DNA of 64,000 bases, from positions 1 to 64,000 of the forward strand of contig JALQPE010001837.1 in NCBI GenBank assembly GCA_030407315.1, written 5' to 3'. Position numbers and translations under genes: made by a program. The DNA comes from Asparagopsis taxiformis. Its lineage: Eukaryota; Rhodophyta; Florideophyceae; Bonnemaisoniales; Bonnemaisoniaceae. The notes under the pieces were generated by a model. The model was not told the origin of the DNA and did not search any database. It saw nothing but the letters and a program-made list of their open reading frames with translations. Shown here piece after piece: positions 30,620 to 42,046 of the stretch. Position 1 is the first letter of the stretch. The number at the start of each line of letters is the position of its first letter.

Positions 30620-32761
30620 AGGCGTGCGTTGGGCAAGACTAGTACCAGAATAGTTTTGTTATCAAAATGATCTTAGCTTGCTGCGAATAAAAGATGTGCA
30701 ATTGAATTATGAGACGCTTTATCAAACGAATACGCGGGCAGCAACGAGCCAAACTGGCAGATATGGTCCAACTAGCACAGTTTGAGATGAGGAGCCGGAT
30801 TGCCGAGATTGCTGTTCCTGACGATCTTGAGGAAATGTCGTACTCGGATGCGATATTCATATAACCGGGTGACATGCCAACTCTAGTGACTGTGCAGGCA
30901 CAACATCCGTTGCCTTGCAATCATTGGACTCGGTACTGATCGGTCGGTTCCACCCGCGGTGGAATGCGCCATGTCATGGACAGTCGAGTTGAGGCCTGAA
31001 TCGCTTCCACCGCCACCTGGAAACGTTGCCAACTGTGACACGAACTACTATTATCAGACTGCCACGGAAATAGTCGAACAAAAAATTTGATTTTTGTTTT
31101 TTTCCTCAATTGAAACAAAATTTTCATTTTCCAGTCGCACACTTTGTTGTAATCCGATATGAAGATTACGTATGAATAGTTTGCATCTCAATTCAATGCT
31201 ACACACGTGTACTGTAAGACATGACAGTACACGGGCGATCGCCGGCGGTCAAATAAGCGACGACGGAGAACAAGTACGAAAATGATATGACAATTCCAGC
31301 AGCACGTGATTGTGCTCAATACGTGTCCACGTTGCATATGTTAATCTGAACGATAAGTTGTCCGAGGAGGATCTTCACCTCTAACTGTCAAGACGCAAGG
31401 GGCTGTGTCGCCTTACTAAATTGAAACAGCTCTCGCTGATCCAATCGTAGCCGTCGGATGAAATACATTTCCCAAGCTCGCGACACATCGATCCTGCTAA
31501 TCCTTGCTGCCCCGTCCGTCCAGCACGTCGTTATGGTGACCAGTGGCTGAGCTAGACGCATTGATGTTCAGTAATTTGTACAGCCTCCATGTGTGTTCCT
31601 CCTTTTAAATCTCGAGTTTCATTCTACAGTAATATCAACGCCCATTCAACAGAGTGGAATCAAGGGCCAGACAAGCACATAATCTATTTTTTGAGCCTGT
31701 TATGACGTACCATTCTTGGTGCGACAATGTTGAGGTGCAAGCTACATGCTTCAACCTTACTGTTTCTTCAACACGCTACAGAATTGTTGGATACTGATAC
31801 CGTTTGGCTGGCATATTTTTTGTTTCCTTCATTTGTGCTCTTCCTCGTTCCGTAAGTGCATATACACTGTACAACATAAACTTGAGAGTACTGCACTTCT
31901 TTTCCATTCACTGCAGAACAAGAAACATCGCATTTAATTATACACAGAGATTCACACTTCACACCCAACTGTTACTACACCGCGACAACAGCGGCGCACG
32001 CGGAGCCATTTCACTACTCTCCAGTGCTCGCAACGGAACAGAACAGAAAAGCCACGGCATCCCAATTGAGAACAGTAGATACACTTCGAAAGCAACAAGA
32101 ACTAACGCTCCCCTCTCAGCTTTCTTCTTTAGTACAGCCACTGTGACGTTGCGTCATGCATACATGTGTACGGCCTATCCCACACACAATTGCATGTTGG
32201 ACTTCTGTAGAGGCTTCTAGATGAGTTTATTGCCCAGTCGCATCTTGATAAAAAGACCTTATTGACATGAGTAAGCGTTATAATCGAGAAGGTTAAGGAC
32301 CGCACATTTCTCACCAATGTAAGCGATACATCAACAACTGGACTCTATACCAATGATCTCTCCCAACATGACGCAAGTAGCACATCAGGTACATCAAGAC
32401 TTTAGAGCTGGCATTGCGCTATGGTCCATGCAGAACAAACATGGGTGAAATGTGTAACATAATGTGATGTGATGGCAGCAATCCATTCATAAACGACAAG
32501 TAGGACCTAGCAGACTACCCTTCAGAGCGCAGCGTATCCTTGGATACCCTTCGATCATTTCTTTCCGATGAGCTCATAATGCGTAGAATTAATTCATGTG
32601 GATGTGCGTTCCATCGTGAATTTCCTTCGGCTACTGTATTCATTGCTGTCAACAGTTGACTTGCTATTCTTACCGATATTTCGTACCCGGACCCCAACTC
32701 GTACAGCCATGGCTAGATTGTAATTGGCACATTTCCAACAGAGCATACTACCCGTGCGTCA
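30620..32761. other. Intergenic, with one TRIM LTR fragment
   Basis: Apart from the LTR fragment at 30851-30906, no gene or repeat is recognised. Small frames at 31746-31937 and 31804-32220 lack signals, relatives or domains. Confidence 0.35.
30851..30906 (+). repeat. Fragment of a TRIM-family LTR
   Basis: 56 bp closely match the 3' half of the LTR at 44868-44995, including ATATAACC, GACATGCCAACTCTAGTG and GCAGGCACAACAT. Neither end of the LTR is present and no TSD is visible, so it is a truncated or diverged copy. Confidence 0.7.
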
Positions 32762-32769
32762 TATATAAG
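32762..32769 (+). promoter_or_regulatory. TATA box of coiled-coil paralogue 3
   Basis: TATATAAG 81 bp upstream of the ATG at 32843. Confidence 0.55.
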
Positions 32770-32842
32770 AACGCGTGAATCTGTCCGTGTTGCAATTCCC
32801 CTGTTCTACCTCAACTACTGTTTGTCCAGTCTAGTGGCACCC

Positions 32843-33658
32843 ATGAACGCGATCCACACCACTACAGCGGTAATTCTGCTCTCCCTGATACTGTCCAGTC
32901 GCCTGGGAAGTGAGGGACATGTTGTCAGCAAACGACAACGTAATTTTGATGGGGTGCTACCAAGCCTTCGTCAATCACTGAGCGTGATCAAAGGAGAAGA
33001 CGAAGTAACCACAAATCCAGGTATCCATCCGACAACCACTGCTCCCACCAAGGTTCCATCTACATCGCTAGCGACTTTCACCACTGCAACGTCCACGGTT
33101 CAATTTATAGATACAGGTCCGACGGAGCCAATTCCTACTGGGCCTACATTGATAATTGGAGCAATTCCGGATGACCGGAAATGTGGAAGGGAGGCGGATG
33201 AGATGAATAATCTGCAAAATAAAGAAGAATTATGCACACTCCGACTGCAACGCGCGACAAAGGCACTACTGGATGCAGTGAAGGGAGAGGAAGCGGCGGA
33301 GAAAGAGTTGAGGACAAGGGAAGAAACCTGGGAATCGAAGAAAAGATTGGTATGGGATTTGCAAAGATCTATAAGAGCCAAGGAAGCCGCACTTAGAAGA
33401 CCAGGTGGTAATACGAGGCAGATGAGACGTATGCTCTCTGATTTAAGGAATAGGCTTCGACGAGCTATCACGCAACGAAATGCGGCCGAGAGAAACGCTG
33501 AAAACGCGAGAAAAGCGCTTGAGAGGGCTAGAAGGGAAGTCAGTGATGAGAGAGGAGAAACGAATTCGCTTAATAGTACTCTTACAAGCGTTCGTGAGGC
33601 TTTGAGAGTTTCTACTTCGAGGTATCTGTCATGTAAGGAGAAGAATGGGTTGCAATGA
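32843..33658 (+). CDS. Secreted coiled-coil protein, paralogue 3
   Basis: A 271-residue protein starting at the ATG that opens a signal peptide (MNAIHTTTAVILLSLILSSR); the frame is open slightly further upstream but without an ATG. A Thr/Pro-rich linker (residues ~55-105, TNPGIHPTTTAPTKVPSTS) looks like an O-glycosylated stalk. From DRKCGREADEMNNLQNKEEL on, residues ~115-265 are a charged coiled-coil with RPGGNTRQMRRMLSDLRNRL and REVSDERGETNSLNSTL, closest to paralogue 2 (REVSDERGNTNSVEATL). Three Cys are conserved, the last in YLSCKEK. It is the only intact member of the pair 2/3. Expected outside the cell; possibly an extended, disulphide-linked multimer. Confidence 0.8.
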   Translation: MNAIHTTTAVILLSLILSSRLGSEGHVVSKRQRNFDGVLPSLRQSLSVIKGEDEVTTNPGIHPTTTAPTKVPSTSLATFTTATSTVQFIDTGPTEPIPTGPTLIIGAIPDDRKCGREADEMNNLQNKEELCTLRLQRATKALLDAVKGEEAAEKELRTREETWESKKRLVWDLQRSIRAKEAALRRPGGNTRQMRRMLSDLRNRLRRAITQRNAAERNAENARKALERARREVSDERGETNSLNSTLTSVREALRVSTSRYLSCKEKNGLQ

Positions 33659-35608
33659 CGCTGCCCGTTTTTGAATATGGCAGTGTCCCATGTTGAATGG
33701 AGAGCGTGATTGTTTTGAAGTTGTAGGAGTTTATGTATCTACATGTTTCCATGACTTGCGTTCATGGATGGCCTGGAAAGTTGTAACCCATCGCTGAGGA
33801 TGGAAGATAAGAGTAGAGTAAACGTATGTGTATGCGCAATTACACAGAACACGTCCTCGTCACGTGCTTTTATTCGTCATGATGAGTACGAGTGTCTGTA
33901 GATCAATCGTCTCGTCATGAAAGTGTAAGTCACCCAACACTCGCCAAATTTTTCGCACCTGCAGTGAATTATGGCCGGATTTACAGAAACTGAGTCATGA
34001 CCAATTGCAATTATCAAACGGCTCTTGATTTGACCATCGACTTACATTTTGCAGTACTCCCAGTATGCTCAACGACTTTGCTGGTTGCAGCAACGGTAAG
34101 CAACATCCTCCTCGCCGGCCCTCATCATTCCAACACTCTGTCGCATGGACTCAACAGCGACGATTCGTGATGATGTGCGAGCGATTCGAAAGATGAAAAC
34201 GCGTTTGTGAGGGACAAAGCGTTTACGGCTGCTTTTAGCGGAAAGTCGAGGGGGATAGAGCTCCGAAAAGAGCAGGACGTCATCGAGGGGAATGATCGTA
34301 CGATCAAGTTGAAACCTCATTCCCGCGCCTATCGAGTCGCAGTCTGCAATGGTGCAGACCTAGCCGCGTATTCCCGTTATTGACAGTTGGTTGTGTGCTT
34401 GGTTGATACCTCGAGTGGTGGCACGCAGCACACAATTTTTGATCGGAGCGATGGATTGCGCGGAATCGTTGCGAAATCGTGCTGAAATGTTGCCGGAACC
34501 AGACTGGTACTCTATGTCTCAGATCAGACGGAACTATTCCCAGTTGTGAGGTTTGCGCACAACCAGTATTCAATGCAGAGAAATTTACCAAGTGGATACG
34601 TCGCAACGTCAACCCATCCCCAACACTACAACGGCGCGTGCCAGATCGCTCGCATCCCCATTTCAGCAAATGTCAACCGTGCCAAACGTTCGCACTTGTT
34701 CCATAATCTTGCTGTAAACCTGGATCGGTTTTCAAGATGGGCATTGGATTCGTCGAGCGGGTGAGGGAGGATCTGTGAAAGATATCGTAGGTGCACTACA
34801 AAAGTGAGAACAAGAATGGTGCTACGAATAGCGAGGGGAAGAAGCAGGTCGAAACGATTGAACTCGTCATATTAGCAGTTGTATGAGCACGGAAACGAAC
34901 AGACGACGCCAGCGCCACAGGAACCAGCCATCAGTAGACAATTACACAAATGTTCAATTGAAGAGATGGGGCGACTTTGACCATGTCCTTGTTCAAAATC
35001 CGCAGACTAGCAACGTGGACCGGAAGAGACTGAATAACGGGAGTTATCTGGAGAGATGATGGCGACAAGAAGGCTCTTTGCGCAGCGGCGATGGCTCGAC
35101 GAGGCGTGTTACGAAATGTATCATCACTGGACTACATGCGCACGCTACCAACACGTCGCGCTCGCTGTCTATCGCAGTACCTTGGCTTAGAATGAGCGCC
35201 ACTCATCATCAATAAATATACAGCCATTAAGAAGAGATTCCGCTCATCAGCGCAGGGGACAGTTCAATCGATTTCAATCTATGTTAACCCGGAGCGCTTT
35301 GGGGCCTGTAGTGGTCGCAGCGGAAGAGCAGTACTGAGGATTTGGTTTTAAATATCAGAACCAAAGATGATTCGTTCTCGGCACTAGCTCTCAACGACCG
35401 GACAGATCGATGCTGCAACGCATGACGCACATCTGCGCGATGGGGTGTTCGCCGTAGCCAAGTGTCGACGATTTGCGTTCGATCGTAGTTGATCCGGCAA
35501 AGCCGCGTCGCGACTCAGCCTTACATGCTGGGAGCAACGGTTACGTGGCGTGGTGATGAGATCGTCGCTAGTTGTCAGTCGGCTACCGGAGGTACCACCG
35601 GGTCCGAG
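33659..35608. other. Long intergenic region, nothing recognised
   Basis: No gene is supported. 34300-35600 is CG-richer, and its right end (CCGAG, 35604-35608) is the target site of the Copia element that follows. Frames at 34304-34669 and 34479-34764 overlap on opposite strands and show no domain. Confidence 0.35.
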
Positions 35609-36038
35609 TGTAGTTTAACTATGACAGAACCGGTGTAGTAGACGCGGCCGGAGCCAAACTGTCCACTGGTACGTCAATAGGTTAGTAGACGCGGCCGGAG
35701 CCAAGCTGTCCACTTATGAGTCAACCGTTATCAAACGATGCCTGTCCTTAGCGCACTGATACGCTGGAGGTTCGTGTGATGTGAACAGTGTACCTTGTTT
35801 ACTCAAAGTGAGAATGTAAGTAGAATGTAAATTGATGATCCTAGTGATCTACAACTATCTTTTGACATTGTTCCTTAAGTACTATTTTGAATACAACTAA
35901 GAATTAGAGATGTGCAGACTTGCACAGGTTATTGAGTCACTCTCATTATTTGAGATTACGTGTTCGTATGTTGTGTTGCCACTAAATGTAGATGATAATT
36001 ATCCACTCTCCTCGATGTTTCGTGTAATAATTACAACA
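35609..36038 (-). repeat. 3' LTR of Copia element 1
   Basis: 430 bp, TGTTGTAATTATT to AACTACA on the minus strand. Near its end it contains two ~47-bp tandem units with TAGTAGACGCGGCCGGAGCC. Confidence 0.92.
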
Positions 36039-36071
36039 CTCGCAGTTTTTTCTCATCGAAATGGCTGTGGC

Positions 36072-39000
36072 TCATTGTCGGACTATCCATTGTTCGATTG
36101 GGAATTTGCAGTTATTATGCATCAGCTGTTCCAGTGCTGGACACTTTCCAATTTTGGTTAGTCCGTCCGCTGGATTATGTTCCGATCGAACTAGCCCAAT
36201 GTCCGATATTTCATTCTTTTCATATCCTTCCCTTGATGCAGTGAGATCGATCATAAGTCTCTTCTCTTTCGTTGACGAAGCCTTGGTAATTATATCAAAT
36301 AGGGATCTTGAGTCTGTAAACATCGACAGAGGAACTTTTCGTCCCATAAGCTTTTCCAAGTCATGTCTGAATGTAAATGCCCAATCAAATGCATCTGAGA
36401 ATGCGTATACCTCCCCACCTAATATGGATCGCACTACCCTCCTTGACTTGTAACTCGTAAAATGGATAATATTTGATTGGTAATGCTTATCCTTGAGCAC
36501 AACGATGAAGCCCAGTTGAGATGTGAGGTCGCTGTTGTTACTGAAACTGGCATCAGCATATGCATTGATTGCGATAGAATCAACGTCCAATTTCTTGTAT
36601 AAAAGAGCATTATTAGCTGTTTTCTGCAGATGCTTGATTACTTTGTTCAGTACAGTTATTTTTTCTGCGTTGAAGGATGCTGCAGTTATTTGTGCTGTCA
36701 TGCTTATAGCTGCGCATATGTCAGGTCTGGAGTGGCATATCCATGCTAAACGTGCTCTCATCGATCTAAATTCCTCATAATCTGAACCTTTTGATACTGG
36801 TTGTATCTTTCTGAGGTACTCACTCTGAGATATTTGAATCTCTCCAGTTTCCAGCATCTTAAGATTACAACCAATGAAATTGATATTGTCCCACTCCCTT
36901 TGTCTTGATTCAAACTTAGTGAGCGTCTGGCTAGAGTGGCTTTGGAAATTCTTATCTCCAGCGAGTAGTGAATCATCAACAAAAGTACCTGCCACCCCGC
37001 TCAATTTTCCTTCCGACTTGTAATAGAAAAAACATGGATCTCCAGTGAGAGTGTGCATATGCAAATCATCGCGCATGTGGAGGTGGAAAGTCTTCTTCCA
37101 GTAATCGCCCGAGTCTGACAGTCCATACAAAGGCTTAAGTAACTTCAGTACTTCATCGCCTTCAAGTTTGAGCTCTTTCGGAGGCTTAATATAGACATCT
37201 CGCGTCAGTTTGTCCATGCTCTGTAGGTACGCTTGTGAGATATCATGAGAAAATATGCGGAAGCTAAAAGTAGATGCAATTGATGCAATTAGTCTTGTAG
37301 AGCTTTGTTTCAGAGTAGACGCATTATGTATTAGATACATTTTTTCAGAGTCTTTGTGTCCTTGTACGACAAACCGAGCCTTGTACAACTCATCTTTTGA
37401 ACCAACATTTTTGATACTTAACACAAAGCGTCCATTTAAAACGTTTGCATCAGATGGTAGCTGTGATAGTTTAACCTTTTCCCATGTGTCACGCGCAATT
37501 AGACCCTTGAGCTCTTTTTCTTTAGCTTCATTGAAGATTTCACTGTTTCTTCTTTTGTCGTTTGGCATTAAAGTCTCTGTAATACCGATATCTTGTGTTG
37601 TATTGCTTCTGAACCTCTTAAACGTACTGTGCATTGTTTGTAAGAGGCATAATTGAGTGTCATCTTGAAAGGGAATGACATCCTCAATAGAATATCTAAA
37701 TTGTTTTCCACTCTTGTCACTTGTTAGGATAACCTTTCCATAGTTTCGCACACAGACATATCCGGACTTCCATCGTTTGTCCTTCTCATGATAAACAAAC
37801 AGTTGCATCCCGGGTTTGATTATACGGTCTGAAGCAGAAGGGATGTTCGCTTTCATAGCTCTTTGTATTCTCAATTCAGCTGTAATTATTGCCATTTCCT
37901 TTCTAGCAATGTTCAAAGCCCTCATTCTGTCTGCTTGTTCTGGAAGTTTTGAGTCGGTGATTGGGAATCTTGGTAAAACTCCAAAGACGAGCAAGGATGG
38001 CACAAGCCCTTCCGGCCCCATTGTATCATTCATGGCCTTTGTCGCTAGGCGCAGTATTAAATTAATGCTTAGACTTGGAAAGTCATTTTGTATCTTGAAG
38101 AAGATTCTTCGGAGTGGTGCATGATACCGTTCGCCAGATCCAAGAGAATGATGGATTCTAATTCCAGAGATCTTTAGTTCTATGCCGACAGAGTTGCATA
38201 TATCAGTCCATCTCTTAGAAGTGAAGGCAGATCCAGAATCCACGTGGAATCGATCTGGATATCCTGTGTACAAAGCAGCCCAATTTTCGAGGAATGACTT
38301 CCATATATCTTCGCTAGATTCACCATGTAAAAATCCTGCAGAGCTAAAATGTGTCTGTGTATCAACAATGTGAAGTAGTGGCTTCGAGAGTATCCACATC
38401 AAATCCAGAGCCAACTCTTGATTGAAAATTACTTCACCTGGTATAGACACTTGAAATCTTGCTGGCCTTGGTCCAAGCTCAGTACAGGTCTTGCACGCTG
38501 TCTGTATTTCTTCTAGGAGCCTGCGAGTTTCTATAGTTGCCTTTTCAGGCTTTGCCCTCTTGATGAGATCGTACAACTTTTGTACTGAAGGATGGAAGAA
38601 ATGTTTGTGTAGCTTAGTTAGCTCTTGCTTGCAAAATAGTGTGTTGATAACACCCCACTCAAGGTATAAATGACCGAACTTTCGAGTTATGGGAGTACGG
38701 GTGTTTGTAGAAGGACATACGAGCATATTTGTAGTGTTATCTGCATACCAACCTTGCTTATCCAACACATCAAGTCCAACTAACATTGGAACGTCAGCAA
38801 ATACGACATCGATTTGCAGTGGTACGAAGGCCCCACATGGTGATGGTACTCTGACGTACATCTTCCCTAGACTTTTGTGTATAGTATCGCCGAAACGGAA
38901 GGCAATATTTGATTCTTTCACCCTGTAAGGTATCCCCATATACCTGGCGTATGCCTTTGCTTGTTGTAATCCTACAACACTCTTTTGAGCTCCAATATCT

Positions 39001-39176
39001 AACACAGCGCCATTGAAAGTAGCTGAGCTTGTCCCGTGGAACAAGATATTATTGCATGCAGCATACACTTCACATTGGTCTTTGTCTTGTTCGTAATGCT
39101 TACAACATTGTGTTGGATGACTTTTTTCTGGCCTTTTGGTCAGGATTCCGCGGCGACTGAAATCCTGCTTCAAAAA
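36072..39176 (-). CDS. pol: Copia element 1 Pol (PR-integrase-RT-RNase H)
   Basis: About 1,034 residues in Copia order. Protease: GAVLDIGAQKSVVG, with D-I-G in place of D-S/T-G. Integrase: zinc-binding HKHFFHPSV and CKTC, then LALDLMW (Asp), FHVDSGSAF (Asp) and SLGSGERYHAPLR (Glu). RT: YKARFVVQGHKDSE, FSHDISQAYLQS and the active site GTFVDDSLLAG. RNase H: INAYADASFSNNSD, then MFTDSRSLFDI and NPADGLTKIGK. There is no ATG at its start: the frame opens only at 39176, overlapping the last codons of gag in the -1 frame at a run of five T. It is probably expressed by slippage at the gag stop. No internal stop. Confidence 0.9.
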   Translation of the reverse strand, partial: FLKQDFSRRGILTKRPEKSHPTQCCKHYEQDKDQCEVYAACNNILFHGTSSATFNGAVLDIGAQKSVVGLQQAKAYARYMGIPYRVKESNIAFRFGDTIHKSLGKMYVRVPSPCGAFVPLQIDVVFADVPMLVGLDVLDKQGWYADNTTNMLVCPSTNTRTPITRKFGHLYLEWGVINTLFCKQELTKLHKHFFHPSVQKLYDLIKRAKPEKATIETRRLLEEIQTACKTCTELGPRPARFQVSIPGEVIFNQELALDLMWILSKPLLHIVDTQTHFSSAGFLHGESSEDIWKSFLENWAALYTGYPDRFHVDSGSAFTSKRWTDICNSVGIELKISGIRIHHSLGSGERYHAPLRRIFFKIQNDFPSLSINLILRLATKAMNDTMGPEGLVPSLLVFGVLPRFPITDSKLPEQADRMRALNIARKEMAIITAELRIQRAMKANIPSASDRIIKPGMQLFVYHEKDKRWKSGYVCVRNYGKVILTSDKSGKQFRYSIEDVIPFQDDTQLCLLQTMHSTFKRFRSNTTQDIGITETLMPNDKRRNSEIFNEAKEKELKGLIARDTWEKVKLSQLPSDANVLNGRFVLSIKNVGSKDELYKARFVVQGHKDSEKMYLIHNASTLKQSSTRLIASIASTFSFRIFSHDISQAYLQSMDKLTRDVYIKPPKELKLEGDEVLKLLKPLYGLSDSGDYWKKTFHLHMRDDLHMHTLTGDPCFFYYKSEGKLSGVAGTFVDDSLLAGDKNFQSHSSQTLTKFESRQREWDNINFIGCNLKMLETGEIQISQSEYLRKIQPVSKGSDYEEFRSMRARLAWICHSRPDICAAISMTAQITAASFNAEKITVLNKVIKHLQKTANNALLYKKLDVDSIAINAYADASFSNNSDLTSQLGFIVVLKDKHYQSNIIHFTSYKSRRVVRSILGGEVYAFSDAFDWAFTFRHDLEKLMGRKVPLSMFTDSRSLFDIITKASSTKEKRLMIDLTASREGYEKNEISDIGLVRSEHNPADGLTKIGKCPALEQLMHNNCKFPIEQWIVRQ

Positions 39177-40621
39177 TCATCATCGCTGTACAGCGCGTTG
39201 TTCAATGAAGGAGTGGCATGGTTCTTTGCAGCGTCAATATGAGAATCTCTTACTTCTTGGATGGTTTTTTCGACATCATCAACAAAGAATATTTCATCCG
39301 CAACAGAGTCACTTTCCACGTCAGACTCTTGAGCATCTAAGTCTTGACATAACTCGAATAGAACTGTACGATAGTTTTTGTCACTCTTGCCGAACTTTTT
39401 GTTGTAGTAGTCGACTCGTTTTGCCATCACCCTTGTGTGGTTTACGGGTTTTTTGCAAGACAGACTGCCGACAACGTGCCCATTTTCACCACAATTCCAG
39501 CATATGATATCTCTCTGACGTCTTTTGTCATGATATTGACCATTATGGTTCCTATGTCTACTTCTGAAGTGTTTAGGATCTCTTCCATACCTTGCCTGTC
39601 CTGTAAAGTGTATTCCAGGAATTCCATATCCGCAATTGTCATCTCTTGTCTCTGTCTCAATTGTTAAACGATCCATATTGTTTGCAGCTACTTCTTCCAG
39701 GTGGTGCTGTAATGCGGCTTCAAGATTGACATAAAGCTGATGGAATGATAGTTTGTCTGGTGCTGCTCTCTTCAATGCATCGCCTGCCCATTTCTGCCCA
39801 ATTACCGCCTTTCGAAGGAATTCAAGCATGTGCGCATCATGACGGTGGGAGGGAGGTGCTTGCGGTGTAAGCTTTGTTATGGTTTGATATATCGTATCGA
39901 GGGCTATAGATGCGCTGGTAGTAGATGAAATCAGCTTCGTGATACGTAGCGAACGCAGTTGTGTAAGAATCTTTTCCTGCTTAGTTGCAGAATTGAATTC
40001 CTGATTCATACGTTTCACAGCTTCATTATAGCTACGGACAAACGGTTTGATTTTGTCTAGAAAGAATCGTTTTGCATCACCACTAAACAAATTATGTAAG
40101 AACCGATATTTGTCAGCTTCTGACAAGTTGTAGTCGATTGCAATGCATTCATAATTTGAGAGATACTCTGCAATGTTTTCGTCTATTCTTCCAGAGAATT
40201 TCTTCTCCTCCTTGTCTAATCGCATAGCAACATTATGTACCTTCCTTGAGTCATCTGGGGCGTCTCTTTCAGGGATGGATTCGTTTTGATTAGCCTCGTG
40301 TGGTGATGGATCAATCAATTTGATTGAAATGCTTGTACTCTCTTCGTCTGGGTAGAGATGATACCCAATTTGACGTATTATGCGTCCAGTAGAGTGCCTC
40401 GGTAATGTAACTCCTCTAGATACCAGGAAGTCCCTAAACTTGGTATAGAAAATGCCATTTTGTCTGACGTCATCGTGAAACAAATCCGAAGGGTCTATTC
40501 CTTCAATAATTGCGCTTCGCAGTTTCTCGCCAGTCAGATTGTTTGCTTCAATGTCACGAACTTGTGTGATCAAGTTCTTTGTCCTGTTGCCAGTGACAAT
40601 TACGTTTTCCATGAACGTCAT
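39170..40621 (-). CDS. gag: Copia element 1 Gag
   Basis: A 483-residue Gag. The capsid part (~140-330) includes FSGRIDENIAEYLSNYECIA and YRFLHNLFSGDAKRFFLDKI, the usual helix pattern of retroelement capsids. An Arg/His-rich stretch precedes a zinc knuckle CWNCGENGHVVGSLSC with six residues between His and the last Cys, where four is usual. The acidic tail ends SDDDF and a TGA that overlaps the start of pol (ATTTTTGA on the minus strand). Confidence 0.88.
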   Translation of the reverse strand: MTFMENVIVTGNRTKNLITQVRDIEANNLTGEKLRSAIIEGIDPSDLFHDDVRQNGIFYTKFRDFLVSRGVTLPRHSTGRIIRQIGYHLYPDEESTSISIKLIDPSPHEANQNESIPERDAPDDSRKVHNVAMRLDKEEKKFSGRIDENIAEYLSNYECIAIDYNLSEADKYRFLHNLFSGDAKRFFLDKIKPFVRSYNEAVKRMNQEFNSATKQEKILTQLRSLRITKLISSTTSASIALDTIYQTITKLTPQAPPSHRHDAHMLEFLRKAVIGQKWAGDALKRAAPDKLSFHQLYVNLEAALQHHLEEVAANNMDRLTIETETRDDNCGYGIPGIHFTGQARYGRDPKHFRSRHRNHNGQYHDKRRQRDIICWNCGENGHVVGSLSCKKPVNHTRVMAKRVDYYNKKFGKSDKNYRTVLFELCQDLDAQESDVESDSVADEIFFVDDVEKTIQEVRDSHIDAAKNHATPSLNNALYSDDDF

Positions 40622-40661
40622 TGAGAATGAGTCGGTTACTTCACGTAAACGTATTCGCGAA

Positions 40662-41091
40662 TGTAGTTTAACTATGACAGAACCGGTGTAGTAGACGCGG
40701 CCGGAGCCAAACTGTCCACTGGTACGTCAATAGGTTAGTAGACGCGGCCGGAGCCAAGCTGTCCACTTATGAGTCAACCGTTATCAAACGATGCCTGTCC
40801 TTAGCGCACTGATACGCTGGAGGTTCGTGTGATGTGAACAGTGTACCTTGTTTACTCAAAGTGAGAATGTAAGTAGAATGTAAATTGATGATCCTAGTGA
40901 TCTACAACTATCTTTTGACATTGTTCCTTAAGTACTATTTTGAATACAACTAAGAATTAGAGATGTGCAGACTTGCACAGGTTATTGAGTCACTCTCATT
41001 ATTTGAGATTACGTGTTCGTATGTTGTGTTGCCACTAAATGTAGATGATAATTATCCACTCTCCTCGATGTTTCGTGTAATAATTACAACA
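40662..41091 (-). repeat. 5' LTR of Copia element 1
   Basis: 430 bp, no difference seen from 35609-36038, including the duplicated TAGTAGACGCGGCCGGAGCC unit. Confidence 0.92.
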
Positions 41092-41096
41092 CCGAG

Positions 41097-42046
41097 AACG
41101 CTTTTTCAGGCGCGGCGCGGTGAGCAGCGCTGGCGGCTTCAGAACAGATCGAATTGAATAGCAGAAATATTGTTGGTTTTATTTGGCGTACACCGAGCGG
41201 ACTCAGCGTCGCGCCCTCTGACGTTGCGAGCAACTATTTCGCCACCGAATGTCTGGCTATGCGATTGCACAGAGACCGGTTTCTGTTGAGCTATCGATGA
41301 CCGCGCCAACGTCATGGCATGATGAATAGATAAGCGCTGCGAGCGCTGCGAGATAATCACCTTCCATTTGTTCCTAGATACTCAACTGATAATTCAGACG
41401 CCAGCAAAGTTTCTTATCGTCATCTTTGCTCCCATTGCTACGATATATTGTCTACACGGGTATTCAACGTTACCGATATGTTTGCATAGTCTTTTCAACT
41501 ATGCAGGTACGGGAATGATAATGAAGTTCTCAAACAAAGCTCCGCAGCCTCCCTATCTCCATTCTACCCTTCCTTCATTCTCATCCGTATCATTACATCG
41601 CAGTAGTCAAACAAATGTCGGCCAATCTCAAGTTGCCTTCAAGTTCTTCTCCACCACTGCACCCAAAACTCCTCAATTTCCACCCACACTTTCATCACTC
41701 ATTTCTATCTGCTATGATGGGATGCTCCTCTTTTCTACGATATGTCCCTGATACGATAATCACACTACTCTGTCTTCCTATTTGAGCCGCTGGAGCTCAA
41801 ACGTAGTTCTTTAGTCGTCCCGTAGCATGTTTCAAACAGCGCTGCATGCATCCAAACTGAACTGAAATCAGGAAAATTGCTGTGGAAGGTTTCTTCTCGC
41901 ATGGAAGTCTCCACTATCACATTGATTGCTTCTAGAAAGACTAATTGAAGCTAGGCTAGATATGATTTTGAAGGTTGGTTTATTGAAACCAAACAATCTA
42001 AAAATCGAGTTTGTCGTAGACATATTTACATCTCTTGTTATACATC
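41097..42046. other. Intergenic, nothing recognised
   Basis: Between the Copia element and the 3' end of the split Arg-rich gene. No coding sequence is supported; the 127-codon plus-strand frame at 41368-41751 has no signal or domain. Confidence 0.35.

Larger units (their letters stand above)
35609..41091 (-). mobile_element. Complete Copia LTR retrotransposon (divergent lineage)
   Basis: 5,483 bp, minus orientation, with two 430-bp LTRs that look identical (35609-36038 and 40662-41091) and an exact 5-bp TSD CCGAG (35604-35608 and 41092-41096). Separate gag and pol frames are both open, with integrase before RT. A purine-rich tract lies just inside the 3' LTR (near 36039-36055). The expected TGG or initiator-tRNA primer site is not seen after the 5' LTR; the leader starts TTCGCGAATACG, so the primer is unknown. 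A recent and possibly active copy. Confidence 0.93.
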
